Source: Angiostrongylus vasorum
Taxonomy: Eukaryota > Nematoda > Chromadorea > Rhabditida > Metastrongylidae
Direction of reading: 5' to 3'
Assembly: GCA_018806985.1 (NCBI GenBank)
Contig: JADANN010000365.1
Span: 730,001 to 794,000 of the forward strand
Length of the DNA: 64,000 nt
In this document: positions 45,381-57,439 of the stretch, one piece after another
Layout of the letters: each line of letters opens with the position of its first letter
Position numbering within the stretch: the first letter of the stretch is position 1
The notes under the pieces: model-generated
Databases searched by the model: none
Seen by the model: the letters and a program-made list of their open reading frames with translations, nothing else
What the model was told of the DNA's origin: nothing
Made by a program: the position numbers and the translations under genes

Positions 45381-46513
45381 ATGAGCAATTGGAAATGCTC
45401 AGCACGTCATCCCGGTGATGGAGAGATAACAGAAACCTTCATATGCGACAGCATCTACAGACTGAATGAAGGAGTTCTCACCATCGAAGCAGCTATCGCA
45501 AAGCTAAACCAAGCACTAGTCGAGTACGAAAGAAAGTCTTCAGAGCAGAATCTAACACTGGAGAGCGATGATGGCAGCGAAATACATTGCAGCAAAGCAG
45601 AGGAAATAACTGAGGCAGCAGAAGACTACTTAGTAAAACTCAGAAGTCGTATAAAAAGCTTTGAGTTTGCTAGTACTTCACTAAGAAAACCAGACACCCC
45701 ATCAAGGGTGCAAACAGAGATCCAAGTAGTCGAAGTTCCTCAAATTATAGCTACAGCGACACGTCTCCAACTACCCACACTCCCAATACCAACCTTCACT
45801 GGTAACATCTGGGAATGGGAAAAATTTCTGGGAGTTATTCAGAGCGAACATACATTCCCAGAACATATCAGAATTATATAAATTCAATTACTTGCTTAAT
45901 TCACTACAAGGAGAAGCACTCGATGCGGTGAAGAAGTTTCAATTGACCAACGAGAACTATGCTAAAGCAGTTGAATTTCTCACCAAAAAGTATGCAGACT
46001 CGGAAAAACTCATAATAACACTCATGGACAAACTTGACAATTGCCAGCTTCGTTCCACCACGGTGCACGAACAACGGAAACTATTTGAACATTTGCAGTT
46101 AATAGTAACACAGCTAAAAGCAAAAGGTGAAAATGTGGACAATCAGTGTATGTTTAAGAAAATATTGATTAAATTTTCTAACAACATACAGCGGAAAGTC
46201 ATCGAAAAGACACATGGCGTCGCCACGGAGAAACCCTTCCAGATGGAGCAACTTTTCCAGTTTATAGAGGAAGTTATATCTAGTGAGGAAAAAAGTATGG
46301 CAGTACACGTCAAAGTGCCAAGCAATGTCAATTCCTGACAGCACGCAGGAGAATAAGAGTAGATCATGGATCTCCAAAAACACCTACTGCTGCATGTATT
46401 GTAAAGCCGATCACAAAGCGTTCAATTGCAACAACTACAAGACGCCGTATGAACGTTCACAATACCTCCGAGCTAACAAATTGTGCGCCATTTGCGCATC
46501 CCCCATACCATGA
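45381..46513 (+). pseudogene. BEL/Pao retrotransposon gag, frameshifted
   Basis: Three consecutive open pieces in different frames form a BEL-type gag polyprotein start. Piece 1 (45381-45881) is a charged coiled N-terminus followed by LPTLPIPTFTGNIWEWEKF, the signature block of BEL gag proteins. Piece 2 (45892-46338) is the helical YLLNSLQGEALDAVKKF domain. Piece 3 (46283-46513) holds the CCHC knuckle CMYCKADHKAFNC followed by a Cys pair CAIC. Shifts lie near 45860 and near 46300. The protease, RT, RNase H and integrase expected downstream are absent: by 47023 the sequence is a PLE terminal repeat. The element is a dead, 3'-deleted copy. Confidence 0.88.
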
Positions 46514-47022
46514 CTCTTCGGACAACATGAAAAAGCCATTTTATGATCGAACGAACTCTCAGCTTCGAATCTGAGAAATTCGTAGCTCCTCAAATACTGA
46601 AGCGGTTACGAAATTATGATCAGTTGTATAAAGAACGAGAAAACGACACTGTGTTTCAAAAGCGACGATTTTGAAAAGTGTTCATCGCCACAGATTCTCG
46701 TGAAGTAATTCTTGGCTCGAATACACTGGAGGGAGCACCACATGATTGAAGAATGTCACATGGCTGTGTCCTTTATATAGGACAGACGTCGATCTACTGC
46801 TGCCATTCAGTATGATTTGCTTTTTTGGCGGTAAGACAACACGTCCTGTATCGGTTGATACTGTATTTGATATCACATAGCGTGAAAATACTTTTCAGGA
46901 AGGCGAAGTCGAGTGAGGTCCTTCATTCAAGCAGTGCTCCCTGTTTGGATTCGACTCGATGCAACAATGAACAATCACATCGCAAGGGCGCCCGCTTATG
47001 GTCCATTGAGTCGGATCAATCC
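46514..47022. other. Flank of the BEL copy
   Basis: A short open run near 46560-46680 (FVAPQILKRLRNYDQLYKER) could be further BEL polyprotein, but I cannot assign it. Nothing else is recognised. Confidence 0.35.
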
Positions 47023-47058
47023 GATTCTGAAGAAGACGAAAACGTCGGAACGTCAGCG
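47023..47058 (+). ncRNA. Hammerhead ribozyme-like sequence, pLTR type III
   Basis: CTGAAGA core, GACG, loop AAAA, CGTC (perfect helix II), GGAA in place of GAAA, CGTC, AGCG. Helix I is weak. One core change makes it probably inactive. Confidence 0.55.
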
Positions 47059-47110
47059 AAATAAACTTCTTTACCAACCTCATGTCAGCTTAGCTCTTCC
47101 AAAAGACACT
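47023..47110 (+). mobile_element. Penelope-like terminal repeat, type III, fragment
   Basis: A hammerhead-like core followed by GAAATAAACTTCTTTACCAAC and CTCATGTCAGCTTAG, the type III 3' sequence. Confidence 0.6.
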
Positions 47111-47302
47111 GATTACTTCTGCCAAGGTTAAATATAGTAGCTTTTTGCCTATATCCGAGATAAAAATGTGAAGAATATTATTTGTGAGTTGAACGAGTAA
47201 CGAAATTGAGTGTCTATGTTCATCGCAGCAGATACTACTCACTTTTGCTCTGATCGTTTCCATGAACGACCTGCTTTCCTTTTCACGTAGGAGTTACGTG
47301 GT

Positions 47303-47690
47303 ATCGCAACGGTTCACCGCCTCATCGTGGCTGGAAAGTGTTCCTGGGTGTCGGGCTAGCGGGGGTATTCATCCCCCAGGGTCTCACAAGCTGAGAAAGA
47401 GTCTGGCGATTCCATCAGGAAACCCAGCCAAGAGTAAACCGATACCAGAATCCACCACCGTCCTGGTATCAAACTAGTCGCATGGTGCAAGTCTCCCTCT
47501 GATCCACAAGGGCGACGACGGTCTGCGGTGATGACGACCTGGGGCAGACTTTGGTCAGGCTAACCTCGGGATTCCAGCGAAACAAAATGGCTAAGTCGAC
47601 AAAACTCCGAAAAATGGAGATTATGCTGGGGCCCGCGCAACCATTAAGGACAGGACGTGCAAGTATCCCAGTATCCGAGTATGCTGTACA
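47303..47690 (+). mobile_element. R3 retroposon, near full length
   Basis: It starts at ACGGTTCACCGCCTCATCG and contains GTGTTCCTGGGTGTCGGGCT, CCACCGTCCTGGTATCAAACT and AAAAATGGAGATTATGCTGG (split blocks). It ends with a degenerate GTATCCCAGTATCC tail. Two frames across it are not genes. Confidence 0.85.
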
Positions 47691-48515
47691 GGTAGTAGAC
47701 GGTACTCGTTTCCGACAACTTTTTACAGATGAATAACTTTGGAAACGCCGTGTATAGACCTCAATGAATTACCATTTCATAGCACAGAAAGCCTGCGATT
47801 AGCAAACCTCAGTGTTCAAGAAGAGTATCTTCATCGGAACTACTCCCGCACATGAAATGACCTCGTTCGGAAATCTGTCTTTGTGATTTATCAAATATAC
47901 ACAATAGGTGTCCATGGCCGATATCAAGCAAAAATGATTTGCGCTGGACTAGCTGTTAAATGAATATGAAAAGCACAATAAAAATCGCCGTAAGATGAAA
48001 TAAACAGCCACGAAGTAAATAAGTGGATAACAACTCATTAAAGTCGAATTGCCGCATCCCTTTTACGAGTGGAAATCCACTCATGTCAGCTTCAAAGTGG
48101 AAAAAACCGATCAAGAGTTTTGTTAAGCAACCATGAGACTATTTCGAATTATGCACATGAGGAAGGAATACGATTTTTTTGTGAATGTCCCCGAAAGTCG
48201 GTTCGTTTTTGAGAAAGGCGGACTGTTTTTAACTGGCAAAGAATAATTAAAAATTTCTGAAATTTTTTGCACAGTTTTTATGAGAGTGGAACTACGAAAG
48301 CAGCATTTTTTAGACGAGAGCGAAAAAAAAGAACGATTAACATAAAGTGTTCCCAGGATCGACTTTCTATTAGCCTCGGCATTGGATTATAAATCTGTTG
48401 TTCTCTTTTTACAGCAATCGCGAGGTAGTTATTCAGCACACCTTTACTGCAATGTGCTGTAGTGGTGCAGCAGTCAACCTCTATGCGACTCTAAGCGGCT
48501 GTTCTTCCTTGATGG
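47691..48515. other. No gene recognised
   Basis: AT-rich; no frames or repeats of note. Confidence 0.45.
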
Positions 48516-48760
48516 AAAACAGATAAAAACGGTGGGTTTTTCGAGAAGCCAGTGATGTGTAATTATTGCTCAGATTTTCATCTTTCTGTTTGCGTTGTTG
48601 AAACGTTTGACCTAGTAAATTGTATATTAGTGTACCTTTCCAGGCTCTGAAGAAGGCGATACTCTCGAAACGTCAGCTACGGTTGTGTTGTATGTGTTAT
48701 ATTCGTAAGGAAGTAAAGGTGTGCTGAATAACAACCTCGCGATTGCTGTGAAAAAGAGAA
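48516..48760 (+). mobile_element. Penelope-like terminal repeat, type II
   Basis: It matches 51000-51215 and the inverse of 39031-39260: TTTTTCGAGAAGCCAGTGAT, AGATTTTCATCTTTCTG and the hammerhead core. No coding part is attached. Confidence 0.7.
48643..48678 (+). ncRNA. Hammerhead ribozyme-like sequence, pLTR type II
   Basis: GGCT, CTGAAGA core, GGCG, loop ATAC, TCTC (mismatched helix II), GAAA core, CGTC, AGCT. Helix I pairs over three to four bases; the core is intact. Confidence 0.6.
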
Positions 48761-50469
48761 TAACAGACTTATAAATTGTTCTATTTCAACGACGACTGAG
48801 AACCACGAGCTGGTTAACGTAGTCATTTAAAGTCTTTACTATGCGTAATGTACGGGAAAGTTTGATAAGACTTCCCTAAGTGTCGAAGTTAGATGCTCGA
48901 AGAAACTAGAGTTGCCTCTGATCCCTCCTAAACAGCAACAGCCTCTCGTCCACAGAATAAACTCGTCCGAAGAAGTTTTTTTTCATAAACTATTAGGTAT
49001 ACATGGTCGCATTTCAGGTGTCTTTTCCTAATGATTATTTTGCATCGAACAGTCTTGTTGCTTTTCGCATTCAGTCCATAGCTTATCCAATACGTAGGCC
49101 ATGCCACACATGCAATCTGTGAAAATCCATTCTTTACACACAGCAGTTTACAAAATAACCTTTCCCAAATGAATTTTTTTAAGATGTGCCGTGCATGTCG
49201 AAATAATAGACGTAGTTCCAAGCCACCATCTTTCAAGAGTTAGCATATTTCCATATGTGTTAAGATCGGAAATGTTGAACTGTTATGGAACTGCGGACGT
49301 TTTCGACAGGCACATGCAGGGAGATGTGGGATAGGATTTTTCAGGAGGGTCATGCGGATAACAGGGATGGATAGAAATTACGTCATCCAAGCTACATGAA
49401 GAATTTGTTTGAACCAACTCATCAATACTGTACATTTCAGGGTAAATCTACAACAAAAAGCCAATATTTGCTTATTCAGGCTAAGGGATAGAAGCCATAC
49501 GGGCGTAGAAGCATAAGCCAACCTATTTGCAAGTTTAAATACGTTAGAAAAGCTATACTAATCATGCTGGCATACTTACAGATGGCGCCCCAGATGCAGC
49601 TTTTGCGCGACGACCTTTATGGATGGCGTCCAATTTCAGGTCGGTTGTGAACTGACCCAGACTCACTTGCTATATATCCTATTTCCTCTTTGGATGTCGT
49701 CTATTAACGTTATTTCGCATCTCCATTGTCGTCTTCTATCTTGTGGTTTTTCGTGTCTCACCCAACTCGATGTTGATGTGATTGATGTTATGCTCTCCTT
49801 TACATTGTTCATTCTCTACTCTGAACTTCCTTGTTCATCATTCTCTATGTGTTTTACTGGTAAACCATTGAGTTTTTGTAGCCTCGAGTCATGTCATCGA
49901 TTAAAGAACTGAACTTTACCTTCTGAGAACTCTTCCTCGAGAGTGGTTACGAAGAAGATGAAAACGCACGGGGTAATATGGAACTCGCTGTGCTCCCCAT
50001 AAGCAGGAGAACCGAGATCTTCGATGAGAAGCAGAATGGTGTTCGAAAACAACTTTTACTAGGATGAAGGCATTCTGTACTTTAACGAGCTATCTGTTGA
50101 TAAAATTTAAGATTCGTTTCTGAGAGAGGTAAATATGTAAGGGCAACATTTCCATTTCGCTTAAATCATTTTCTGGAAGAAACTATTTGAGTGTTAAAGA
50201 AATAAATGGAGATGTTGTGTTGGGTGTTTCAAGACGTTATGAAATTATGACGATCCAAATATGTTACCAAACATTCAAAGCAGACCTACACTAAATGCTA
50301 CAAACATTGGCTAAAACTTTCGCGTAGGCTGTTCCAAAATTGGACTTAGAAGGTGTGCATCGTTTGCAAGAGGTTCACGTTCTCTGTAAAGTTAATTCTA
50401 TACAAATACTGCTGATCATATGTAAAATTGTACAGCGTAAAGATCGCGTGTGCGAGTTTTACATATAAA
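48761..50469. other. No gene recognised
   Basis: Frames at 48928-49236 (minus) and 49619-49912 (plus) lack recognised domains. An inverted reading near 49650-49790 has a DDIQRGNRIYSK-like stretch, but I cannot place it. Confidence 0.35.
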
Positions 50470-50747
50470 GGGATAAAAGGATAAAGCTCTCAGCGTTGAT
50501 CAATCCCCTGCGTGATGCGTCGTGCATTCGACTTCATTAAGGATCGCTTGGAGGTGATTAAATGCATATCTGGCCTTTAGATTGACTCGCGGTGGCCTAC
50601 CGATGTATCGAGCCAGTGCTGCTATCCTCCCAGACAACTCTGGTACCAATTTACCGGCTCCGGAGAATTGGAAGCCTTGGTGGGCCATCGGCGCAGGGAT
50701 CGATTCCATGTTTGTGTTGCAGGGTGCCTCCGACCACTGCGCCACAG
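50470..50747 (-). mobile_element. SINE2 copy, near full length
   Basis: The plus strand runs from AAAGCTCTCAGCGTTGATCAA to GACCACTGCGCCAC. The left edge holds the inverted tail GGATAAAAGGATAAAG. It is immediately followed by PLE5. Confidence 0.85.
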
Positions 50748-51230
50748 TCCACTAGGCACGCATAGGATACAAAAGCATAGCGGAGATGATTTCGATATAA
50801 AAGCCAGTATCCTCATCACAGGATGCCCAAACACCATCGTGCAAACTTCTTGAGGCTTTTTGGACAAATCCAAGAAGCCTGGAATGAATAGCAGGCAAGA
50901 ATGCCCGGGGATCACACGTGATCTCGCCCGTACCTTCGCATCGACTTTTGATGTGCGGTGGTGCATTCATCGACCATGTGCGGCTCTGATCAGCTGTTCC
51001 TCCTCAGTGGAAGGCACGAAACAAACAGTGGCTTTTTCGAGAAACCGTTGATCTTGTGATTGCGATTTAGATTTTCATTTTTCTGTGTTGTTGGAGCATT
51101 TGACATAGTAAATTGCCTGTCAGTATACCCTTCCAGGCTCTGAAGAAGGCGATACTGCCGAATCGCCAGCTTTAACGGAATAAAGAATAAAGTAATACTC
51201 CGTGTTTGCTCAAGAAGAATATCGAGAACA
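50748..51230 (+). mobile_element. Penelope-like element 5: endonuclease tail plus type II pLTR
   Basis: GTHRIQKHSGDDFDIKASIL, then FLDKSKKPGMNS and CPGITRDLA in adjacent frames, is the C-terminal GIY-YIG region. The pLTR type II at 51000-51215 carries a hammerhead at 51136-51171 and ends in AATAAAGAATAAAGTAATAC. The 5' part is truncated. Confidence 0.75.
51136..51171 (+). ncRNA. Hammerhead ribozyme-like sequence, pLTR type II
   Basis: GGCT, CTGAAGA core, GGCG, loop ATAC, TGCC, GAAT (one change from GAAA), CGCC, AGCT. Probably inactive. Confidence 0.5.
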
Positions 51231-51234
51231 ATGC

Positions 51235-51690
51235 TTTGATTTTGTTCTCGCCACAGCTTGGTGTCGGTGGATAGAGGACAAAAATTGTATCCGTTATTGA
51301 TCTACTCCTCTTCAGCTGTCAACGGTTCGCTTATCACTTTTTCTAATGAATCGATGTTCATAGTCAAACTTGTGTTGACGAGAACGCCGACGCCGTTCTT
51401 CTCCTGTGTTGTAGACGGCAGTGAATGGGTGGCGTCGTCTCGTCTCGGCCACTCCGATGACGTGGCTACCTCACCCTTCTTGTTTGATGATCACGTTTTC
51501 TATCGAGGGCTCATATGCAAGTGTGCGAGCGTTGTAGGTTCAAATCACCTTAGTCGTTTGCGATTTAGACAGCTCAGAACGGCTCTGAGATTTTAGCAGG
51601 CTTTGCTCACTCATCCTATCCAAGCCTGCCGAATCGGGTGCTCTTTCGGGGCCTAGGAACGAGTCCGACATATCTTACTGTGTTTATCAT
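51235..51690 (-). pseudogene. RTE-type LINE, N-terminal endonuclease fragment
   Basis: On the minus strand it is homologous to the start of the RTE at 25440-25830. It has the AAATCTCAGAGCCGTTCTGAG segment, then coding for TYNARTLA, VAETRRRHPFTAVYN and a deletion before the RRRSR block. Frameshifted, and ends at PLE5. Confidence 0.75.
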
Positions 51691-52507
51691 TTGATATCCA
51701 CGTAAAGTGAGCTAGGCTGCTAACTTCGGAGCTACATGAAATCACAGTAAGATTAAGTGTCTTTTCCATAGCAGAAGTGGACCGTATTTATTTGAGGCGG
51801 CTCCAAGAGCCTCCCAAGTATTTCGCCGTTACTTGGTTGCATACCCTCAAGGCGAATTGACTCTTAGAATACAATCATCATAAACGAGAACACATCCATG
51901 TAAGCAATTATGATTATGTCTTAGTAAACACTGAAAATATGTGCCAAATTGGCGCAGCACGAACAGTGAGCCTATACCCTAGATCCACCTGCGCCTTAGA
52001 GACACATAGGCTTGCTTTTCGTTTGCGATGAGACCCCCAACCGTTTTTTTAGGACGCGTTACATTGCCTCTTGACTAGGCGAAGTGCAATCCCTCTATAA
52101 CGGAGCTCCGGAAAATCACGGTAACATGGAAGTTTAATAAGCTGCTTCTCCATCTGCATTAAATTCGAAAGACAGATTTCTTCTACCCTTGGAACGTAGC
52201 GACCAAGTGACTTCATTTTTCCCTGCAGAAATTCGATGTGGAAATAAATTTTCAATGTCAACCCTTGTCGAAAAAAACATTCTTTTTTTCATCACTGCAG
52301 CGATCTTTTTCACTGCTTTTTTTTCTATAAGCAAACACGACGTTTCTGTTTTCCTTTTGAATCACACTGATTCTGAGTCCAAAGTCCTAGTTTTATGAAC
52401 AGTAAAAGCAATTTTCTTTTAATTCCAGCAAAGGTACGGAACGGTTATCATTGTCACAACGACCAGGTTGTTTCGTAGAACTAGAAAACATTTAGGAACT
52501 ACGCCCA
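51691..52507. other. No gene recognised
   Basis: Short overlapping frames at 52049-52398 have no recognised domain. Confidence 0.4.
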
Positions 52508-52745
52508 CAATGGTGCTGAGGTATTTGCAGAACTCCAGACCGCAGATGTCTGCGGTGGGGATCGAACGCGCGACCACCCTTTCCGGGGTCTAACGCATCC
52601 ATCACCAAACCATGCGGGTCCTTCGTTTCGCGTTTCTCCCAGCTAATTACCTTTCTACCAGTGCCGTCCGCAATCACCTGTCAACGGGATTGTTCCGGAG
52701 AGCACAAATCGGCATTAAAACCAGTTAAGGTGAGGCTGAAGTCTA
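52508..52745 (-). mobile_element. SINE1 copy, inverted, tail-less
   Basis: The plus strand reads CACAATGGTGCTGAGGTATT, ACCGCAGATGTCTGCGG, CCAAACCATGCGGGTCC, TGTCAACGGGATTG and TTAAAACCAGTTAAGG..GAGGCTG. This is the inverted tRNA-like part and 5' body. Confidence 0.8.
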
Positions 52746-53149
52746 AATTACAATGCTAGCTTTTTTACCTATCGCTTACTACAACTTTTCGAGTAGATGA
52801 GTAAGAAATAGGTCCATGGTTAATGTTTTCCGACCGTGCACCATCTCAAGAACATAAATATCTTGCATACCACGATCGGTCTCAGGGTGCCTACTAGCAA
52901 TACATCTTCTAATTGTAAGCACAGACAGTAAGGGAGTCAACAACAGGAGGAGGAAGGGCTGTCTCAATTCTGTTCCGTATCTTTCGAAAGCTAGTACTCA
53001 AATATCGAAAAACACTTGGTAAGAATGTGTAAAGACTCGCTTGGTTGAATTTTTGTGGTCGCAGAATGTAAAGTGCAACGAATACAGTCCGATTTCACAT
53101 GCGAAGATCTAAGGTTCTTAATAACATGTTTTTAACTCCATTTCTTTCA
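52746..53149. other. No gene recognised
   Basis: AT-rich; a 62-codon minus frame (52779-52967) has no domain. Confidence 0.4.
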
Positions 53150-54835
53150 GGAACTACATTACTTACTTGCTTGAATACTTGGACGGTCAGTCTTCACGAG
53201 CTGTGCGGACCCCAGCACATATGCCATACGCTCCTTTCTCTCACAGTCGTAGTCCATGGTGGTGGTCTTGTTCGAGCGTGGTAGCGCGTGCGAGTCTCAT
53301 ACCATGATCTTTAAAACAATTGCAGCTGCGGGTACAGCTGATTAATTTTTTTTACGAACACGTCCGCCCATCGTGTAGGTGGTCGTCCTGGGGGCACGTT
53401 TGCATTCTCTTAGAGTCCACTCTACTGCTCTTTTCGTCCATCTGTCGTCCGTTCTTCTCATTATGGGACCGGCCCATCTATGTTTCGCCGTCGATGTGTA
53501 ATCGCCTGGATCTCGAAGATGTGACAGATTTCGAAGGTCAGAGCTTCGCATTCCGGCTAGATATTGAGAGTGCCAGTTATATTTCAGAAGACATCGCTCA
53601 AGCGCTCTGTGAGTAGTGCGAAGCATTCTTGACGTAGTTGAAGTATCAACCCACGTCTCCGCAGTATAACAGAGCTCTGGGAGGACCGTAGAATCGAAGA
53701 GATGAGCGCGGATTTTCAGGTCCTTCAGTTGGTCGGTGGCTTCTTTAAGAGGCTCGGAATGCGGCCCAAGCTGCTGTCCTTCTTCTATCTATATCCTCCT
53801 TCGTGTTGTTTTCTATGTTCAATGATCGCTCAAGGTATACGTACGAGGTGGTCTCTGCAATTTCAGTGCCATCCAATTCAATTTTTTTTGCCCTCGCACC
53901 ATGGATTTTTCATGAACTGGGTCTTCTTTCGACTTATGCGAAGTCCGCTCTTTTTCCCCACTTCGTTGAGCTCGTTAACCATCATGTCTGCTTCGCTGGT
54001 ACTTCTTGAGAAGATGACAATGTCGTCGGCAAAACGAAGGTTTGATAGGAATTTTCTATCAATACGTATGCCTTTGTCATCTCAATCGAGTGACTTCATT
54101 ATCCACTGTAGTGCGGCACTAAACAGCTTTGGCGATATTGTGTCGCCCTGTCGAACCCCCTTTTCCTATGGGTATGGTAACAGGTCGATGGAAAAGCTGT
54201 ATTTTCGTAGTGCAGTTCCGATAACAGTCGCACAGAGTTCTTATGCAGGACGGGTCCACTCCTTGGTCGACGAGCGCTGATAGGATTGCATTCGTTTCGA
54301 CACTGTCAAACGCTTTTTTCATAGTCGACAAAGGTTAGGACTAGAGGCAAGTGGTAATCCCGACGAACTTCGATGACCCTGGAAATGGTTTTGATATGGT
54401 GCATACAGCAAAAATCCTTCCCGAAATCCTGCTTGCTCGACTGGTTGCGCCTCATCCAATGTCCTTGATATGCGCGAGAGGATAATCTTCGTGAAGAGCT
54501 TGTAGAATACACTCAACAAGCACATGGGACGATAGTTACGAAGATCCCTTCGGTCTCTTTTCTTGGGCAGGATGACGTCCTCCACTGGTGTGGGATTTTT
54601 TTCCTTTTGAAGGTAGGCTGTCATATGATTTGCGAGAAGTACATGTAAATTGTGGCTTCCAGCTCTACGGAAGCCGGCGGTGATATTATCGGGTCCTGAA
54701 GCTGTGCCTCTTTTCATGGTTCCTATCACAACTAGAACCTCCGACGGAAGAATTCCAGGTGGCTTTTCTCCAGCGGGGATATTAGGGTCCGGGACGGGGA
54801 TTGTGGAACGGAAAAGGTTGGTGTAGAACGTTGGA
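53150..54835 (-). pseudogene. RTE-type LINE (second subfamily), RT and 3' end
   Basis: Minus strand, from 54830 leftwards: PSEVLVVIGTMKRGTASGPD, the RT fingers block NYRPMCLLSVFYKLFTKIIL, EQAGFRE (54420), the KKAFDSVETNAILSALVDQG palm block (54240-54310), an intact FADD catalytic motif (54022-54033) and the C-terminal RSSDLRNLSHLRD and HRWAGPIMRRTDDRWTK blocks (53400-53530). The 3' tail ends TCCAAGTATTCAAGCAAGTAAG (53153-53185). It is 5' truncated (no endonuclease) and frameshifted at several points. The RT core is less eroded than in the 25-28 kb copy and differs enough to be a separate subfamily. The tail resembles the R3 3' end. Confidence 0.9.
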
Positions 54836-54871
54836 ACTACATTGCTGTTAGCAAACAGATAAAATGGTAAA

Positions 54872-55145
54872 TAAAGGGATAAAGCTCTCGGCGTTGATCA
54901 ATCCAATGCGTCATGTATTCGACTTCATTAAGCATCGTTTGGAGATGATTGAATGCATATCTGGCCTTCACAATGACTCGCGATGGCCTACCGATGCATC
55001 GAGCTAGTGGTGCTATCCTTCCAAACGAGTCTGGCACCAATTTGCCGACGCCGGAGGAATAGAGGGCTTAGTGGGACGTGTGCGCCGGGATTGATCCCAT
55101 GTGTGTGCTGCAGGGCGCCTCAGACCACTGCGCCACACGCGCCCT
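54872..55145 (-). mobile_element. SINE2 copy, near full length
   Basis: The plus strand runs from GGATAAAGCTCTCGGCGTTG to GACCACTGCGCCACACGCGCCC. Close to the consensus. Confidence 0.87.
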
Positions 55146-56654
55146 ACAGGGTAATGGAAACCAGATCTATTAAAATCATACACGCTACGAAACAGATTAC
55201 AGTTAGTATGATGCATACGGGAGTTTTGACATAGGGTTTACACAGTTGTGAGAAAGTATGAGCAGATTTCGATTTCATTCTCAACCTCACTAAATCGAGT
55301 GTAACGCGCTCCACTATGCACAGCACTTTCACGAAATTGCCTTCACACTGCTTATCTCCGAGATTTTTCGACCTTGTATTGCGACTGTTACAATTTAAAA
55401 AAATATTGTAAGTAAATTAGAAGTGAGGCATGGAATAGTTTTCTAGTCTCGGCGAGATTTTCGAAAGGTGCTCCAAGTCAGTCACGTATTAAAGGTGCGA
55501 CGTTCGGCTACAGTAAAGGTACTAAACGCCACGTTGCTCGCTGCTCCCATATTTCCGTTCTGCAGCACTGACAACAGTTTCGTCGTTTTTCGTTGTGATC
55601 AGTCACTATGTACTGCCCAGTAGAAGACTGCTAGCGATTGCTGTTTGTCCCGGCACAGCGGAAAATCGATAACGACGGCGTTGGGAGCAGCATCCGTCCT
55701 CGCAGGGCTAACCTCTGTCATATCGAACAGCTGCGAATGGATTCCGTCGGTATTGTGAAGCTGACTAGTTGCTGGAGTCCTAACCTTCGATTCATTTGCA
55801 TTTGACTGGGCCTTTTTTTTTACAGAATAGTGCACTTTCCGCTCGTTAATGATCCATTTTTTTGTAATTAATATGGCCTTTAGTGACTGCGATGCCGTCA
55901 CTCACGAAAGAAATCCGGCGTTAAAAAGTGAGTTCCATTTCTTCCCGTTTCTAACTAGAGCTGCTCATTGGACCACAAACACCACACTCTCTATGATGAA
56001 TAGTAGTTCAGTATTTACCTCCTGTTTAACATGCCGGGTTTTTTTTCTGTCTTTGAGTAGAACATGGAAAAACTAGAACTGTCCTAAGTCCTTGTGACGT
56101 CGTTTTACTCTTAGCTTGGCTTCTGGATGGAATGCTGGGCGTTTTATCCGAAAGATCTTGCTTCTGGATGACATTTTGCAAAGCCGACTCGGGAAACCAT
56201 CCTAAGGTTCTAGTCAATGTGGCTACGAAGATGCACCTCGTAAGGACGAAGAGCTCTGGGGACCACAAGCGACTCGAACCGTGTCTGCTATCAAAGAGAC
56301 GAAGATGCGAAGGCGTTGGCCGAATGAAAATTTCGTGATCACTTCGCATATGTTCAGGAATAGACCAGGCTGTTGAAATGCAGAGGTTAAGCACTTGCAC
56401 AAAATATATTCAATAGCTTTAGTCAGGTACGGGGACGGCAGGACACCGTTGTTGTCTTGCAATAACGGTGCTGTTTAGTCTGAATGTGGAAATATTCGAT
56501 AACAATTTTTCGGGGTAATGACGTGAGTCGGATCATTTGAGTTCAGTTTCGTAATTTTATTGTTTTATGTGTGGAAGCAGCAATTGTTTGTTCCATCAAA
56601 TTGCAGACGCATTAATGCTGAAGTTCGTATGCTCCAGATACCAGTAGCTATGTC
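55146..56654. other. No gene recognised
   Basis: Frames at 55599-55901 and 56026-56400 (minus) have no recognised domain. Confidence 0.4.
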
Positions 56655-56805
56655 TAGGTCAGTAGCACGTCTGAGGGGAAAGGTGAGACGAAGGGCTCCC
56701 ATACTGTAGTGGTGAACACGCTAGTCCCCGAAAAGGGTAATATTTCGGTCCCCACCTCAGACACCTGCGGTCCGGAGTTTTGTAAATATCTCAACATCGT
56801 TCTGA
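56655..56805 (+). mobile_element. SINE1 copy, partial
   Basis: GGTGAGACGAAGGGCTCCCA, box A-like ACTGTAGTGGTGAACACG, TCGGTCCCCACCTCAGACAC, then the TGCGGTCCGGAG stem. Both ends of the element are lost. Confidence 0.75.
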
Positions 56806-56861
56806 TTATATATCAGTAGCTATATTTGTACAGTTGATTGTTCCCTTATTTTTGATGTGAG

Positions 56862-57085
56862 TGTGTAGTCCAGTGGTTAAAGGTCCCCTGCAACCGGTAC
56901 AGGATTCTTCTGGGCTGATAATAGCAATGATTCTGTACATCGGTAGGGCACTAGAAGTGGTTGCATAGGCCAGCTATTCATTGAATTCACCTCTAACGGT
57001 GCTTGATGAACTCGAAGACATGGTGCATTCTTCAAAGATTGATCAATCCTGAGAGCTTTATCCTTTTTTATCGTTTATCCTTGTT
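56862..57085 (+). mobile_element. SINE2 copy, plus orientation, with tail
   Basis: tRNA-like head GTAGTCCAGTGGTTAAAGG, then the SINE2 body with a deletion (GGCCAGCTATTCATTGAATTC), then GATTGATCAATCCTGAGAGC and the TTTATCCTTTTTTATCG tail. It lies 350 bases upstream of the MIA/TANGO1-like start codon. Confidence 0.75.
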
Positions 57086-57375
57086 TCTGTTTTGATATTA
57101 CTATAAAATGAGGTGGATTCTCTGATCCGTACACGAAGTCATTATTGTGTTCTATCGATGCTTCTTTGTTATCTAACAGTTGCTTATTCGCCAGTATCCA
57201 AGACTGAATCTTTTTTACTGGGTTGGTCTGAAGGTGACTATTACTACAAGTGAGGGTACTGCTGTAGTGAACCCCATTGTCCTGTGGGTTGACTTCATCG
57301 TGTGAGATGCACTGATGTGACGGTGAACGTGCATTTTCGAGCACTTACGTGTTTTTCGTTCTTATCTATCGAGCT

Positions 57376-57385
57376 GATATTTCAG
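57376..57385 (+). other. Acceptor site upstream of the MIA/TANGO1-like gene
   Basis: TGATATTTCAG matches the nematode 3' splice consensus, 55 bases before ATG 57440 with no intervening ATG in that frame. It could receive a spliced leader or a 5' UTR exon. Confidence 0.45.
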
Positions 57386-57439
57386 ATTGTTATGACCGTT
57401 TTATAGAGCTCTTCTTAGCCATTTTATTTTTCGATCGCC

